A DNA stretch of 64,000 nucleotides from Hysterangium stoloniferum (GCA_015178975.1 WHVD01000106.1:235324-299323); one strand, 5' to 3'. Shown: positions 43,265-55,096, counted from the stretch's first letter. Notes: a model not told the origin generated them from the sequence alone. A program made the numbers and translations.

Positions 43265-43749
43265 TGTCATGAACGTACAAACTCAAATTTTGATAATATC
43301 CAATTTAACATTTCTTCAACATTCCTTCGACTTTCTGACTTGACTTCTGACCTGACTTCCGACTTGACTATTCTTCAACAATATCTTCAACAATCTCGAA
43401 TATCTTCAACTTGTCTCAGTTTGATGTCATTGATGATTTCACTTTGATATCATATTATCATCATAGGTAAATGATATATAGTATATAAGGGCAATGATAT
43501 GTAGGAACAAAGGAAGTCAGTCAGAAAACCTGTATCTTAATCTGTATTATTACTATTATATTATTAATCCGACTTCTATCTAATATTTCTTCAACATAAT
43601 TATTCGTGAGCCTCTGTGTCCTATCTTTGCCTCACACTTTATCAACAGGATGAATTAATACTTTGTCAAATGAGGAATCTGTATTCAATATTGTTGAATA
43701 TTCTTCGATTGTTTATTCAACTTTATTGAGTAAAATCTGATTTGTGACA
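43265..43749 (-). mobile_element. Solo LTR of the TGTCA/TGACA family
   Basis: A 485-bp LTR from TGTCATGAACG to GATTTGTGACA with perfect 5-bp duplications TTCTC (43,260-43,264 and 43,750-43,754). It shares its central part with the LTR at 23,503-24,849 (cagtttgatgtcattgatga and tcctatctttgcctcacac). It sits inside an older LTR. Confidence 0.9.
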
Positions 43750-43754
43750 TTCTC

Positions 43755-44790
43755 TTTCTGTACACTCAATATTTGGAACTCTTTGGAACTCTGAATATCC
43801 ATAAGCTCTCTGACACATACATGTCAACCTTTTGAAATTAAGGACACATGAGCATTTGCATAGGGGCACCACACATAAGCTGAATGTTAGGGTACGTACA
43901 CAGTGGGTTTCTGGAGAAACCTGTGGGAAATCCAGTAGGACTTGGCTTCAGCTTATAGGCTGCACCCTTGCGAGATCGTGTTGTCCAATTTCAAACAGGC
44001 AGACAGGAAACCTGGGGAGTCCAGGTGGGGTTCGTGGGTCGAGGGGTTGTAGGTCAGAGGTCGTGGGTCGAGAGGTCAGGGAGTCGAGATAAATAAGAGA
44101 GATAGATGTGTCGGAGCCTGTGGGCTCTGACTAGTGAGAGCGGTGTAATTCAAGGAGGAGTTTAGAGCAGAAAATGTACTAGATTACTGGGGGGAATCTA
44201 AGCTGATTTTCTGACTGGATTGTATGTACAACATCTGCCAGACTATATAGACCGTGGAATGAATAACATACCAAATCCAGTAATAATGAAATGAAACTAG
44301 AAAAACATAAAATGAGAATAGTAAACACCAAATTTGGTTTTAGGAATGGGACGGAACAGAGCAGAGTCTGAATTGTGACAAATCATAAACCATAATGGGA
44401 AATGGAGCAGGAGCAGAGTCCGAATTGTGACAGGTCATTTGACTAAAACAGGAACGGGGCTCAGTTAGAGGGATGACGGGTTTTCTGAGCGGGGTTTGGT
44501 GACTGACATGTGGGATGAGGTCGGACATAGACAGGGACGGAGTCCAGTGGGTATTCCAGTGACTGATACATGACATAATGAGGTCGAATGTGGACAAGTC
44601 TGATGTACGGAGTCCAGTGGGTATTCCAGTAAACTGACAATCAGTATGTATAGGGCGCAGGTGCATATAAGTTATTGCCTGGAGTCCGGCAGGAATTCCA
44701 GTTGTAACACTGAAGCCAAGTCCTGACCATCTGAGTTCCCAGTTATTTCCCAATAGTTCCCAGAATAGGTTTCTGACATGGTACTTAACA
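43755..44790 (+). mobile_element. Older LTR, interrupted twice; right end at 44,790
   Basis: On the minus strand it starts TGTTAAGTACC at 44,790 and runs to the U5 hairpin motif. There the LTR 43,885-44,709 is inserted. It then continues through 43,884-43,755 (cf. the LTR ending at 27,324) and past the solo LTR 43,265-43,749 to about 43,205. The far end is not defined. Confidence 0.6.
43885..44709 (-). mobile_element. Solo LTR inserted in the hairpin motif of another LTR
   Basis: An 825-bp LTR from TGTTAGGGTACG to CAGTTGTAACA with perfect 5-bp duplications CTGAA (43,880-43,884 and 44,710-44,714). The joined flanks read cataagctgaagccaagtcc, which is the conserved U5 motif of the host LTR. 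It is closely related to the LTR at 23,693-24,531. Confidence 0.92.
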
Positions 44791-44989
44791 AGAATGGAGA
44801 AAAATCTTGTTGGATAAAAAATACAAAATTTGAATTTTTATACTCAATAAGTGAGCATGACAAAAACAATAGGTGACATTATTCATCCAAGCCAACATAT
44901 TGCACTACATCATCTTCCAGAAGGTTCTTGCAGGGGCTTGGCCCAGGGGGAAGGTACTGTTAGAAACCATCATATCAGAACCTTGCTTG

Positions 44990-45265
44990 CAGTACTCACC
45001 ATTCTGGCATCCCACCATTCAGTGCCTCCAATACAAACATCCCCAATGATGGTGTTATGACAAGTCATACTGGAATTGTTTCCTTTTTGAAACATGCTCC
45101 TCTATTCCATTTTGATCATTTCCTTGTATCATTTATCTGTTATCTGTTTTTACTATACCCCTATTCTTTCTGTCTATTCATATTTTGACCTGTGACTTGT
45201 AGGTTCCATCTTGCTTTGTAATCATCCTTTGTAATCATCCTTTGTAATCTCATTTTGGAACTCTG
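44990..45265. repeat. Dispersed repeat shared with 33,040-33,290
   Basis: Same ordered blocks as the other copy, about 80 percent alike by eye. No gene is supported in 44,796-45,880; the rest is AT-rich and low in CpG. Confidence 0.65.
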
Positions 45266-46113
45266 CCATGTTCTGCATCACTCCAATTTCTCCATACTAT
45301 GTACAAGGTCAATTCCCCAGAATGAGTCCTTGTCATCATCCTCCTCAAGCAAACTGATTGCTACCTCAACTGTGACTGACTTTCCTCTACTTAATTCTGT
45401 TCTATACTCTACTTAGTTAGTATTGTACTTAGACAGTCAGCATTCTTCACACACAGAGTGGTAATTCATGCAACTCTTAACAGACATAGTTATATTATGA
45501 AAATTGTTGATGACTATCCCAGTTGCTCTTTGACAATCTTATTCAGGCTAAAAAGTGATGCTTTCCCCAACTTCAAATTTGGGAATGCATCTGTGAAGTT
45601 GAAACTGGATTAAATATTGGGATGTATAAAATGGACAATGGAGAACTTAAGAGTCATGAAATGGATTAGTAAGCTTCACAGGGAACCAACCATCACTTTA
45701 CTGCCCCTGAACAGTTACATCACACATTGATGGCAAAGCAAGAACTATGCATATATGTATGTATATGCAGGTTTACCTACATACTTGTGGGATGAATTAT
45801 CTAACAGCCACACATTGATACATTGAAACAACTACTAAGTCTTTAATGGGTAAGACACCTTGGCATGAAGATCCATAGTCACCAAGAGGCCAATCACAGA
45901 AGTAAGAAGACAAATGGGTCAAAAGAAACAAGTAATGGAACAAGGGATGGAAGGAAACTAAATGCAAGGTAACAGAAGTATACTATATGGTCTGAGGTGG
46001 CAAGTGATGTGCACATGCATGTAGAACAGATGGTGGGAAATGGGGACAGGAGCAGAATGGAATGTCCAAAATGGTTATACATAGTAAACAAAGTACCAGG
46101 GTGCCACAGGTGG

Positions 46114-47264
46114 TGTTAAGTTCCGAACAAAGCTATAAACTCCGAGGAAGTCCCACGGAGTGTTTCCGGTAATTATTCTGAACACATGCTTTCTTCCGGG
46201 AATTGTCCCACGGAGTCCCCGGGTAATAAGTCCGGGGAAGTTCCGGGGATTAGTAGTACAATACAGTGTATCAGAATAATTACCAGAAAGGTATGGCATG
46301 GGCTGAGATGGACTTGGCTTCAGCTTATGGGCTGGACCCTCATACACTCATTCGGGCGTCCATATTTCAAGCTGACAGAATGCATACAGGAAGATGTCGA
46401 TTCCAGAGTTCCCGTGGGAGTTCCGGAAATCGAGTGTGCAGACAGATGAGAGGAGCAGAGACTGGATCAGGATGGGGGAGTAACTTGTTCAAGGGTCAAA
46501 CTTGTTCGAGAGTCAAACTTGTTCAAGGGTCAAACTTGTTCAAGGGTCAAACTTGTTCAAGGGTCAAACTTGTTTGAGATTGAAACTGGATTCTAAGTAC
46601 ATGAATTTAGCAGACTTATATAGACTGTGAAATGTAATAATACCAAATCCGGTATTAATGAGGGGCAGAACTATTAAACATAAAACAAAACAAGTAAATA
46701 CTAAACTAGGTATTAGGGACGGAATGGAATAGGAGCGGAGAATGAATCATGACAGGGCATTTAACCATAACAGGAGTGGGGCTCAGTTAGAGGGGTTCCG
46801 GAAGTCCGGTCAGAGTCCGGTGACTTGGTGCACAAGATAGTGTCGGGTATAGACAGGTTTGATGTGCAGGAGGTCCGGTGGAGTCTGGTGGGTTTTCCGA
46901 TGACTGGTGTGTGAGACGCAGAGACAGATCATAATGGGAGTGGGGTTCTATGCTCTGTTAGAGGGGTTCTGGGAGTCTGGTCAGAGTCTGGTGACTGGTA
47001 CATAAGACACAGAGTGTCGGGTGTATATAGGGTGGAGTCTGGAGTCTGGTGGAGTCCAGAGTCCAGTGGAGTCCAAGGACTGGTGTATGAGACACAGAGG
47101 GTTAGGTGCAGACAGGTGGGATGCATATAGAGAGTCAGGCATAAACAAGTTGATGTGTGGGCTCTGGTGGGAACTCCAGTTGTAACTATACAATATAGAG
47201 GGTCGGGAACATGTAGGACGGGGTCCGGGAGCCCAGAGGCCGGCGGGCTTTCCGGTTCCTGACA
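46114..47264 (-). mobile_element. Solo LTR, 1,151 bp, nested in an older LTR
   Basis: It starts TGTTAAGTTCCG and ends GGTTCCTGACA, with perfect 5-bp duplications GGTGG (46,109-46,113 and 47,265-47,269). It carries the U5 hairpin motif at 46,310-46,343 and a 17-bp minisatellite at 46,487-46,575. It retains more CpG than its surroundings, so it is fairly young. Confidence 0.92.
46487..46575. repeat. 17-bp minisatellite, about 5 copies
   Basis: The unit cttgttcaagggtcaaa is repeated head to tail with one variant (cttgttcgagagtcaaa), inside the LTR 46,114-47,264. Confidence 0.95.
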
Positions 47265-47505
47265 GGTGGTGACACTGCAATCAGGGGTACTGATGTCAGG
47301 ATGCTGGAGGGTTGCCAGAGTGAGAACAAGTTGTGGGGGGCCTGAAAATGAGGTTCCTAACAACTTCATTGATCAACAGCCAATAACTTCTTGGGATGGC
47401 TAAATTTATATTCTCCTTGTCAAATTTATAGATTTTGTGAATATTGGAGACTGTACTCTTGCTAACACTAAGGTTTTGTTCAATTTTCCTGGTGAACCAA
47501 CTACA

Positions 47506-48251
47506 TGTTAAGAACAGAAAACTGACTGATGTCAGTAGACCGACGGGGACCGAATGGAAGGACTTGGCTTCAACCTATATGCTGCGCCCTTGCAAGTTAC
47601 TGTTGGGTGTCCTTAAATTTTGGGCAGGCAGAAACTAGTCCTATCGAGTAAACCTCATGGTGGGTTACTAATCAGAAACTGAAGAATAAGTTGAGTGTTG
47701 GGTCGAAGGGTTGGAGACCGGGGGTGAGTGAGCGCAGGCAGAGGCAGAGAGCAGGATACTTAGAGCGAGACTATGAGATATATATATGAGTGTTCTGAGT
47801 CAATATTCTGATTGCCTAGTAACTACATTACAGCGGGTCTATATACAAGTTATTGGCATCTAGAAACTACTAACTAAGGGAAGAGTGGAAATACTATTTA
47901 CAAATAGACTTGACTAGAAACTGGAAGGTTACGATAAGATCGGAAGCTGTGAATAACCGAGAAGCAGGATTATGAGAAAAGGGAATAGTCCACGGGCTAC
48001 AAGTATATACAGGCATATGTGAAACATAGAGTAGAACAGATCATCATAATAAAAGGGATGTATCAAAGCATACATAACCAGATGGTATGAGTATAACTTG
48101 ACAGGGGCATAAACAGGGTTTGATTGCCATGAAGGTATATGTCAGTGTTGGGTTACTGACAGTTGCTGATAGGATAACTTGACCAGTAACTTGAAATGCA
48201 GGTGGACAATAGTATCAGCAGGGACCATCGGGTTGCAACATGGTCATAACA
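47506..48251 (-). mobile_element. Solo LTR of the gypsy-1 family, 746 bp
   Basis: It runs from TGTTAAGAACAG to CATGGTCATAACA with perfect 5-bp duplications CTACA (47,501-47,505 and 48,252-48,256). It aligns end to end with the gypsy-1 5' LTR, including the TATA block, the self-primer 11-mer and the hairpin motif (here with one stem mismatch). Many differences are C to T or G to A, so it is older. Confidence 0.95.
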
Positions 48252-49110
48252 CTACAACTAGATGCCTCATCTTATGACCCAGGATGAACCTATCAGACTC
48301 CACCCCTTCCCAGCTAACTTCACCAAGTGTCCTTGGTCATTTCCCAATCCAGACTCTGGCTGGACTCCCTTTATAGGAGGACTAGTGTACTATATAATTG
48401 ATAATTTGAAATTAAAGTAAGACAAAGACAGGCGACTAATGTTAGAAATGTTACATGTAATGGCACGCGATGATGTGATGAGACTGTATGCTATGCAACC
48501 CTTCAAATCCTCACTTGGGATGGTTGCATCTAGATGGACCAGCCTGTTTAAAATCACAAACTTGAATATTATCAATATTGTACCAGGACTGACCAGCATC
48601 TCCGGGAAATTGATATACATATATCCCACTTATCCTCGTAATTTGTATTGTGACACTTCAGACAATTGTGTCAGTCATTTCCTTCACCGTTTGATCACTT
48701 TCATTGTCTCAGACGTCGATCTCTCCTCTACCATCGCAGGTGGACCTTCGCTTCCTAAACTGCCCACCTGGGATTTATCTACTTGCGTGGGGGTTAAAGA
48801 GGGAAAGATATAGGTTCTCGAAACGACAAGGACGTACCATATTTCCCAAGTACAGCTTCAAGCGTTGTGGCGGTTTCACAAACCTCTTGATCGTTACTTT
48901 CCACCCAAGTTACTATCTTGTTACGAATATGTTTAGTAACCACTATGGGGAGAAATACCTTTGTAGCAACGTTGAGTGTGATAATATCTGCACAGCAAGA
49001 ATATTCTTACGGCGTTCTGCAAGACTTGTGAGAATGTTAATGGGCCTATCAGCGAACGCTTGTTGGGGATTGCTCAGGATGGGCTCTATAAGCACTATAA
49101 TGTTGTCAAG
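48252..49110. other. No supported gene
   Basis: A plus-strand frame at 48,439-48,813 is open for 124 codons but shows no family signature, and its downstream part crosses splice-like sites without a consistent exon chain. CpG returns to normal from about 48,700, marking the right edge of the transposon block. Confidence 0.35.
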
Positions 49111-50920
49111 AACTACATCCAGCTCCTTATTACTGCCTATTTCCTTCCTCTTCCAGAACGACATCCAGCTCTTCATTACTGCATAATTCCCTTCCCCTTT
49201 CATAACGACTCCTACCTTCTTATTGCCGCCTATTTTCTCCCCCTCCAGAACGACATCCAGCCTCTTATTACCACCTATTTTCTTCCCCGTCCATAACGAT
49301 GTCCACCTCTCTATTACTGTCTATTTTCTTCCTCCATAACAATGGTCAACAACCTAAGGTGAGCATAATTCCGTCGGCCTCAGCCATTGATTTCGAGCTT
49401 TTTATGAACTACTTCATGTAGTCAAAGTCCCAGAGAAGACGGATGCGGATGCAAAGCTCAACCACCTGATCTACAATGAAGGAATTCAGTTGTCTGCATT
49501 GACGGATGGTGACCGCATCTATTTATTTGGTGGTGTAGAGCAAATTCGGTTCTTCGTTTTTTTTTTCACTAATGGCATACGTCAATCACGGGCTTTTCAC
49601 GGGGTGCATAGGGCAATTGCATGACGGAAGAAAGAAATGTGGCCTAATGCGACCGTTCGGGAAGTGCAAGACCATCCAGCTGGCTGCGGCAAAATAGCTT
49701 ATGCATTCTAATTAGGTCGGTTCGCCGCAGGAATCGGAAAGTGCCCAGGCGTCCTTTGGAATGTCATAGGCGGAAGATGCCTTCCCCTAATGCAGACTTA
49801 CGCCGTTCATGCTGAAGAGGACGAATTCATCGGCGTCGATCTGAAGAGCGACGGGTTCCTGCTCTTCGAGTCGACGGAGAAAAATGTACAACAAGAACAG
49901 TGATTTTCCTATCGACTTGGATTAGTTGATACTTTAGGGGAGATCGATCCGACGCACCGACTCCTGGTTGACCTGTGACTAGAAAGGCACATCTGCGCCC
50001 GGAAGATTTGGTCCTCTTATAATCCCGATGAAAGAAAAAGTATCTCTGGGAAAGAACAAATGTATTGTTAATGAAGCACCACAACCCGACCAGCATAATC
50101 AGCGTACCGAATATGCACTCGAAGGTCTTTTCTAGAGAATGTCTCCTTAACGTGTTAGCCCGGTTCATTCGGTATGAGGTGTGAGACGGATTTCCGTCAC
50201 TTGTGGGATCTGCATACAGCTCATATGCACTAATATGACCTCAATATCCTTGCGGAATAGAGATAATAATTCAATCTTACAATGGAATCTGTTCCTCGTT
50301 GCCATTATGTATGAGACCAACCTAATCACATTAAACCTCGGTATAAGTGAAGAGCTCAAGGAGAATACACCGCAACCACTTGCATTGTGAATCATTTCTG
50401 CCAACGCTCGCACCTGATATGCACCCCGTGAAAAGCCTGTGATTGACGCATGCGATTAGTGAAAAAAAACAAAGAATCGAATTTGCTCTACACTACCAAA
50501 TAAATAGATGCGGTCACCATCCGTCAATGCAGACAACTAAATCCCTTTCTTGTCCACCAGGTGGTTGAGCTTTGCATCCGCATCCGTCTTCTCTGAGAAT
50601 TTGACTGCGTGAACTAGTTATTAAAAGCTCGAAATCAATGGCTGAGGCCGACAAAATTATACTCACTTTAGGTTGTTGTCCATTGTTATGGAGGAGGAAG
50701 AAAATATACAGTAATAGAGAGAGAGGTGGGCGTCGTTATGGATGGGGAAGAAAATAGGTGGTAATAAGAGGCGGGATGTCGTTGTGGCGGGGAGAGAATA
50801 GGCGGCAATAAGAAGGTGGGAGTCGTTATGAAAGGGGAAGGGAATTATGCAGTAATGAAGAGCTGGATTTTGTTCTGGAAGGGGAAGGAAATAGGCAGTA
50901 ATAAGGAGCTGGATGTAGTT
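49111..50920. repeat. Long inverted repeat, arms about 500 bp
   Basis: The arm 49,111-49,609 is repeated in reverse complement at 50,419-50,920. Each arm holds five to six tandem units of about 45 bp (aacgacatccagct..ttattactgcctatttt..) followed by the first exons of a DUF2235-type gene. The arms are clearly alike but not identical. Confidence 0.85.
49620..50683 (-). pseudogene. DUF2235-type gene relic joined to a P-loop NTPase relic
   Basis: From an ATG at 50,683 the minus strand gives a short first exon, then TDADAKLNHLV.., DGDRIYLFG, and after an intron FSRGAYQVRALAEMIHN. The DGDRIxLFGFSRGAYxxRALA signature is typical of DUF2235 (alpha/beta-hydrolase-like) proteins. Next come VGLIHNGNEEQIPF after another intron and AYELYADP. 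An in-frame TAG follows GI near 50,540. Further on, FLVTGQPGVGAS at about 49,985 resembles a P-loop with its lysine changed, followed by LRRLEEQEPVALQIDADEFV in another frame, as in the P-loop ATPases linked to fungal crinkler/RHS-type proteins. Both parts are broken. The left inverted arm repeats only the first exons. Confidence 0.6.
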
Positions 50921-50999
50921 CTAGAGGGGGAAGAAATTAGACAGAATGACCTGGTTCGACTAGTTATTGTGGGACATGCTTTATAGGTTCTCTAAATTA

Positions 51000-51380
51000 C
51001 TTTTCCTCGGTGTGTTAGGTGCGGGGTGGATTTGATTGACCGGCGGGCCTCGGGAATATGGCTGGCCGGTCGGTCATTCAGAATAGCCAAGAAGAAAACA
51101 ACTTCTTTGATTCTGATGAATGGGAAATCTTCAAGAACATGCCTGACCGGTCTTGGAAGATGATTTCTAACAAAATGAAATAAAGAAGCGGAGATAAGTC
51201 TCCGGTCGATCCACCTTAAGACCATCGTACCGTTAGGAGTCCTCGAGGAACTGGCTGGCCGGTCATGAAGGATAACCAAAAAAAACGAATTTCTCTCAAT
51301 CATTATTAATCGCCAATTCTTGACAACCTTTCTGACCGGTCCTTCAAGATTATGGATGACTCTCCGTAGCGCTAGAATTC
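51000..51380. repeat. Diverged tandem pair, about 190 bp
   Basis: The block ggctggccggtc, then aaccaag/aaaaac..ttct, then ctgaccggtc.tt.aagat occurs at about 51,061-51,170 and again at about 51,250-51,355. No coding signature. Confidence 0.55.
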
Positions 51381-51425
51381 TAAATTCCCAGGCCTAAGTC
51401 ATACTGCCGGTGATGGTCAAGCGAC

Positions 51426-51516
51426 GACAGGGAAGCTGTCACGCCACCTTTCAAAGGTGGATGATTCGTCCTAAACGAAAAATTATGAGGGTCCGGAACC
51501 CTCGTTCATAATTTTT
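51426..51516. other. Four consecutive hairpins
   Basis: Stem-loops lie head to tail: gacag/ctgtc (51,426-51,440), ccacctttcaaaggtgg (51,444-51,460), ttcgt/acgaa (51,465-51,479), and a 39-base structure with outer stem aaaaattatga/tcataattttt and inner agggt/accct (51,478-51,516). Spacers are 3-4 nt or less. This could be a structured RNA, an element terminus or a cruciform. I can assign no family. Confidence 0.6.
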
Positions 51517-52189
51517 GTAAGTACCTAATTCTCAATGTGTCATATATTAATCTATATATCCTTTTCAGTCATTTGCTTCTGCCCTGCCTGCCACCTGGCC
51601 TCTATGTATCTGGTCTGCCGCTGCGACTCCTACTTCGTGCATTGCTATACCCCTTTTGTCTGGAAAGTTTTACTGGTGAGCAAATACATTATTTAACATT
51701 CAGTGAAATGCGTCAAACAACTTACACAAATAAATAAAATACAAAGGTTGGGTTATCTAAAAATGCACTAAAACATACATATATGCATGTTCTTGATCCT
51801 CCTGCTCATCTTCTGACTTGTCATTCATTATTTTGTATATATCCATGAACACTGAATGTATTAAAGGTAAATATGGCACTGTGACATGAGTGGTGGCATT
51901 AGAAGGTCACAACAATGGGATATGATGGTCCAGTCATATATATCTAATCCCCCCATTTTATGGAAATTGGCTCTACAGTTTTAACAGCAAGTTCTGTCAC
52001 CCGTCACAGCTGTCAGTTTGAATTAGGAACTTAGAGTTTAAGTGCTACGGAGAGTCATCCAATATCGAAGAAGAAGAAACAACCTCCCGGTTAATCCACC
52101 ACAAGTATTAATCCACCACAAGTAAGGCAGTCGCACCTTCCGAACGTTCCAGGCAGAAACAAATGTAGCTGTCAACAGGACTAGTCATA

Positions 52190-52700
52190 AGGCCCTCATG
52201 TCCAAGATTTTCCAGACGAAAAAAAGAGAAACAGGCCCAAGGCTAATCCACCACAAGGCCGGCATGTTTTCTGAGATTTTCTGGAAGAAAAAGTAGAAAC
52301 AGGCGTAGGGCTAATCTATCTAAAGCCGACATATCTTCTGAACTTTTCCACAAGAAAAGAAGTCGAAGAAGGAGCAGGGCTAATCCACCATAAGCCCGAC
52401 ATGTCTTCTGCCTTTTTCGGGAAGCGAAGAAGTAGAAGCAGGCCCAGATTTTCCAGAAGAAAGAAGGAGACCCAGGGCTAATCCACCATAAGGCCGGCAT
52501 GTCTTCTCCGCTTTTCCACCAGAAAAGAAGCAGAAGAAGGCCCAAGGCTAATCCACCATAAGTCTGGTATGTCTTCTGGGCTTTTCCGGAAGAAAAAGGA
52601 GAAGAAGACCCAGGACTAACCCACCATAAAGCCGACATGTTTTCTGAGCTTCCCCACAAGAAAAGAACAGGGTCAGCCGTCGTGTCGTCCGAGCTTTTCC
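52190..52700. repeat. Minisatellite-like tandem repeat, about 70-100 bp x 6-7
   Basis: The unit contains ctaatccaccataagg.cgg, catgtcttctg.gcttttcc and agaagaaggcccag. Copies start near 52,237, 52,310, 52,377, 52,475, 52,545 and 52,613 and differ in length. Open frames across it on the minus strand are a by-product of the repeat. The flanks 51,520-52,180 and 52,740-53,050 hold nothing I can name. Confidence 0.8.
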
Positions 52701-53149
52701 AGAAGAAAGGACACCTTTGTATCCCCGCAAGTCCTGAAAATCAGCACAATTCGAAGTTTAGATGGCCGTAAATAGGGTGGGATGCAGAGTTTCTACTCCA
52801 GCTGGTGTGGTCTGAGGTGGTCTATTGCATACTGTAGATGTTTCAACTTGCTATTTCATTCTTACTTCCACTATAATACATATTTACCCTTTATATATTC
52901 TTCACCCCACCGTGCCCATCGTAGCTATTTCCGTTTAGAAGGCTAAGTTATCCTATTTTGCGTAGAAGTGCTATTCCGCCCAAGTTCTCGACGGCTCGGG
53001 TCAATATTTGAAAGTCAATAGGTCACGAGAGCAACGTACCTTTGAGAAATAAACATATTTGCCCATGAACCTACTAAAAAAAAACAGGTTGCCTAGTGAG
53101 TGGGGCGAGATTGAGAGGAAAGACGAGGGAAAAAATGTTCAACCTTATG

Positions 53150-54440
53150 GGATGTATCGATTAGTTGGCGCCACAACAGCAAGAATTTTTCTTCATTTCC
53201 TTAGCCAGTGCATCATACACCCAGAAAATGAAATACTTTGATAAAATTCATGAGGTTGAAACAAGATTGACATACCTCTCGTGTCTCCCTGTCAAGTTTA
53301 TCGAAAACCTTCTTAAACTCAGACGTCGAGAGGAAAAGGCAATGAAAATTTTCAAATACCGTGCTGTAATTGCCTTTGACTGCTCCGTTGTCTTTCCCTT
53401 CTCGGGTTTGGTCGTTTTTGAAGCAGTGGGTGCAGGTGCGATGGTTTCATACGGGGTTTCATTGGTGGGAGCAAATTCGTCAGGTTCGTGCTATATAAAA
53501 TAGGTGACAGCCCGCCGAAATGCAAAGTAAGAGCTGAAAAAACATGTAATGACTCATCCTAAAGTCGGTTAAGCAAAACAACGTTAACAATGTCGTTCAA
53601 AAGTTTACGCACCTCTTGTTGATAACAAATTGCTAGCCGCGATGGTCGCGTCCGGCACGCAATCTTCAATTGAGGATTTCCTAGCCTGAAGAGATGGTCA
53701 AAGTAGGAGTTATACTGCATAAGCTGCAAAAGCTAAAAAACTACCTCGTTAGAACCTAGATCGTACCACCACATGACACCGAGTCTTTCCAATTCCGGTG
53801 TCAATTGAACGACTTGGACCAAATCGTGCGGGTCAATGTATGTGAAATATAGAAGGCATGGCACATTGATGATCATGCTGGGTCCAAACCACCGATAATT
53901 CCAAGGGAGTAGAGAACTTGAGGAGGTACAACAGTTGCTGAGGAGGCGACTAGACGGGAACTATGCGACGTGGCCGATGTCACTGGTGTCCTACCGGCGT
54001 GAAGAAAACGTTCAGATGAACTGAAACATTCTACAAAAATTTTCCAAGATAGTGGCCGTCTGTGTGTCTGAGGCTTCCTCCCGACAAACATAAACTCCAT
54101 GGTAAATCGTTGTAGGGAGGGCCACTGTGCCCCTTCCGAACGCTGTGGTAATGATTGATCTCACCATTAATATGTAGGTTGCACAGCGCAGGAATGCAAT
54201 GGACTAGTATCTCAACAAACGCAGAGGTGAGCAGGGGAATTTCTTCGTCAAACAGTGGTTCTTCCAGAATTATTGAGAACTGGGTGATAGTGGAAAAGAC
54301 GTGAATATTACAGCGGTACTAAGTCAAGTACACGGGAGAACAGTGTTGGGGTAAGAGACTTACAGAATTTGCTATCACTTTCAATCATGCAATCGGAGAA
54401 AATGATGAAATGGAACGCATGTTCAACTCCTGAAGGGAAT
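53150..54440 (-). pseudogene. Multi-exon F-box/LRR-like gene or pseudogene, structure unresolved
   Basis: Minus-strand coding-like pieces in order: SIILEEPLFDEEIPLLTSAF and VEILVHCIPALCNLHING (54,290-54,165); INVPCLLYFTYIDPHDLVQV and RLGVMWWYDLGSNE (53,880-53,750); ARKSSIEDCVPDATIAASNL (53,690-53,620), bounded by good GT..AG introns; and EPDEFAPTNETPYETIAPAP with a Lys/Thr-rich stretch (53,490-53,350). The leucine-rich character and the LTSAFVEILVHCIP pattern fit the C-terminal region of mushroom F-box proteins. I could not find a frame-consistent splice chain through all pieces, so it may be broken. Confidence 0.4.
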
Positions 54441-54499
54441 GACAACGGTCACGCAAAGCAATGAAAATTTCTTCATACTAAAGATCCAGAACATCTAAA

Positions 54500-55090
54500 T
54501 AGCAGACCGTGAGGTTTCCTTTGTTGTCCAATTCTTTATAGTCAGATGATGTGCCATACATGTTCATTCTTTTTGTTTGACCCAATACGCCTTATAACCA
54601 TTCTTGGCTCTATTGTTCCGTTATTGTATAATTATACACAGATTGACCTAGGCGGGCGTCGATATTGGAAGCATCATGCGCAAGGGACCAGGAAACTTCA
54701 TAATTCTCAATGAGAGGTTTCTGCGCTTCTACGTAAAATTTATTTATATGGCATGGCCAACATCCAGAATATTTGGAAATAGTGAAGACGTTTGACTAAT
54801 TATGATCTTCAACTTCGAACGTGAAAAAGTAACCAAATATGTGTTGTGTTAGGGCGGTGTTGTTGAAATTTTGACCTTCGGTAATAATCTCAACATGATG
54901 ACACTTGTGGGTCCTAATATATTTCTACTAAGGGGCATCATACCAGACCGGGCCGCACTGTTGTGACAGCCTCGTGATCAGACTTGAGCCTCATCATTGC
55001 CCTACCACCACCTACAGCGCAAAGTAAGTCTATTGAGCTACACTACGAATAAATCATGTATAAATTCAATATTAAACAAAGAGATTTAGC
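54500..55090. other. Upstream region of the F-box gene at 55,097
   Basis: No gene seen. A TATAAAT-like block lies at 55,066-55,072, about 25-30 bp before the ATG at 55,097. Confidence 0.35.
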
Positions 55091-55096
55091 GTCGCA

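Larger units (their letters stand above)
45885..47362 (-). mobile_element. Older LTR (8,342-9,093 family), interrupted by another LTR
   Basis: The stretch 45,885-46,113 (aatcacagaagtaagaag.., ggtctgaggtggcaagtgat) matches 8,775-8,925. After the inserted LTR, 47,270-47,362 (ggatgctggagggtt.., ggttcctaaca) matches 9,010-9,093. The left half of this LTR is missing or unrecognisable. Confidence 0.6.

Noticed and set aside
43832-44092. Plus-strand frame with THKLNV-type reading
   Set aside because: It reads through the LTR hairpin motif; similar frames appear wherever that motif occurs.
48439-48813. 124-codon plus-strand frame
   Set aside because: No recognisable domain and doubtful codon pattern; kept only as a note in the intergenic entry.
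51426-51516. Hammerhead ribozyme
   Set aside because: The ctgatga and gaaa core is not present in the right order on either strand; only the general hairpin array is supported.
52243-52659. 138-codon minus-strand frame with repeated motifs
   Set aside because: The repeats follow the DNA minisatellite, units differ in length and the frame has no start context or domain; it is a by-product of the array.
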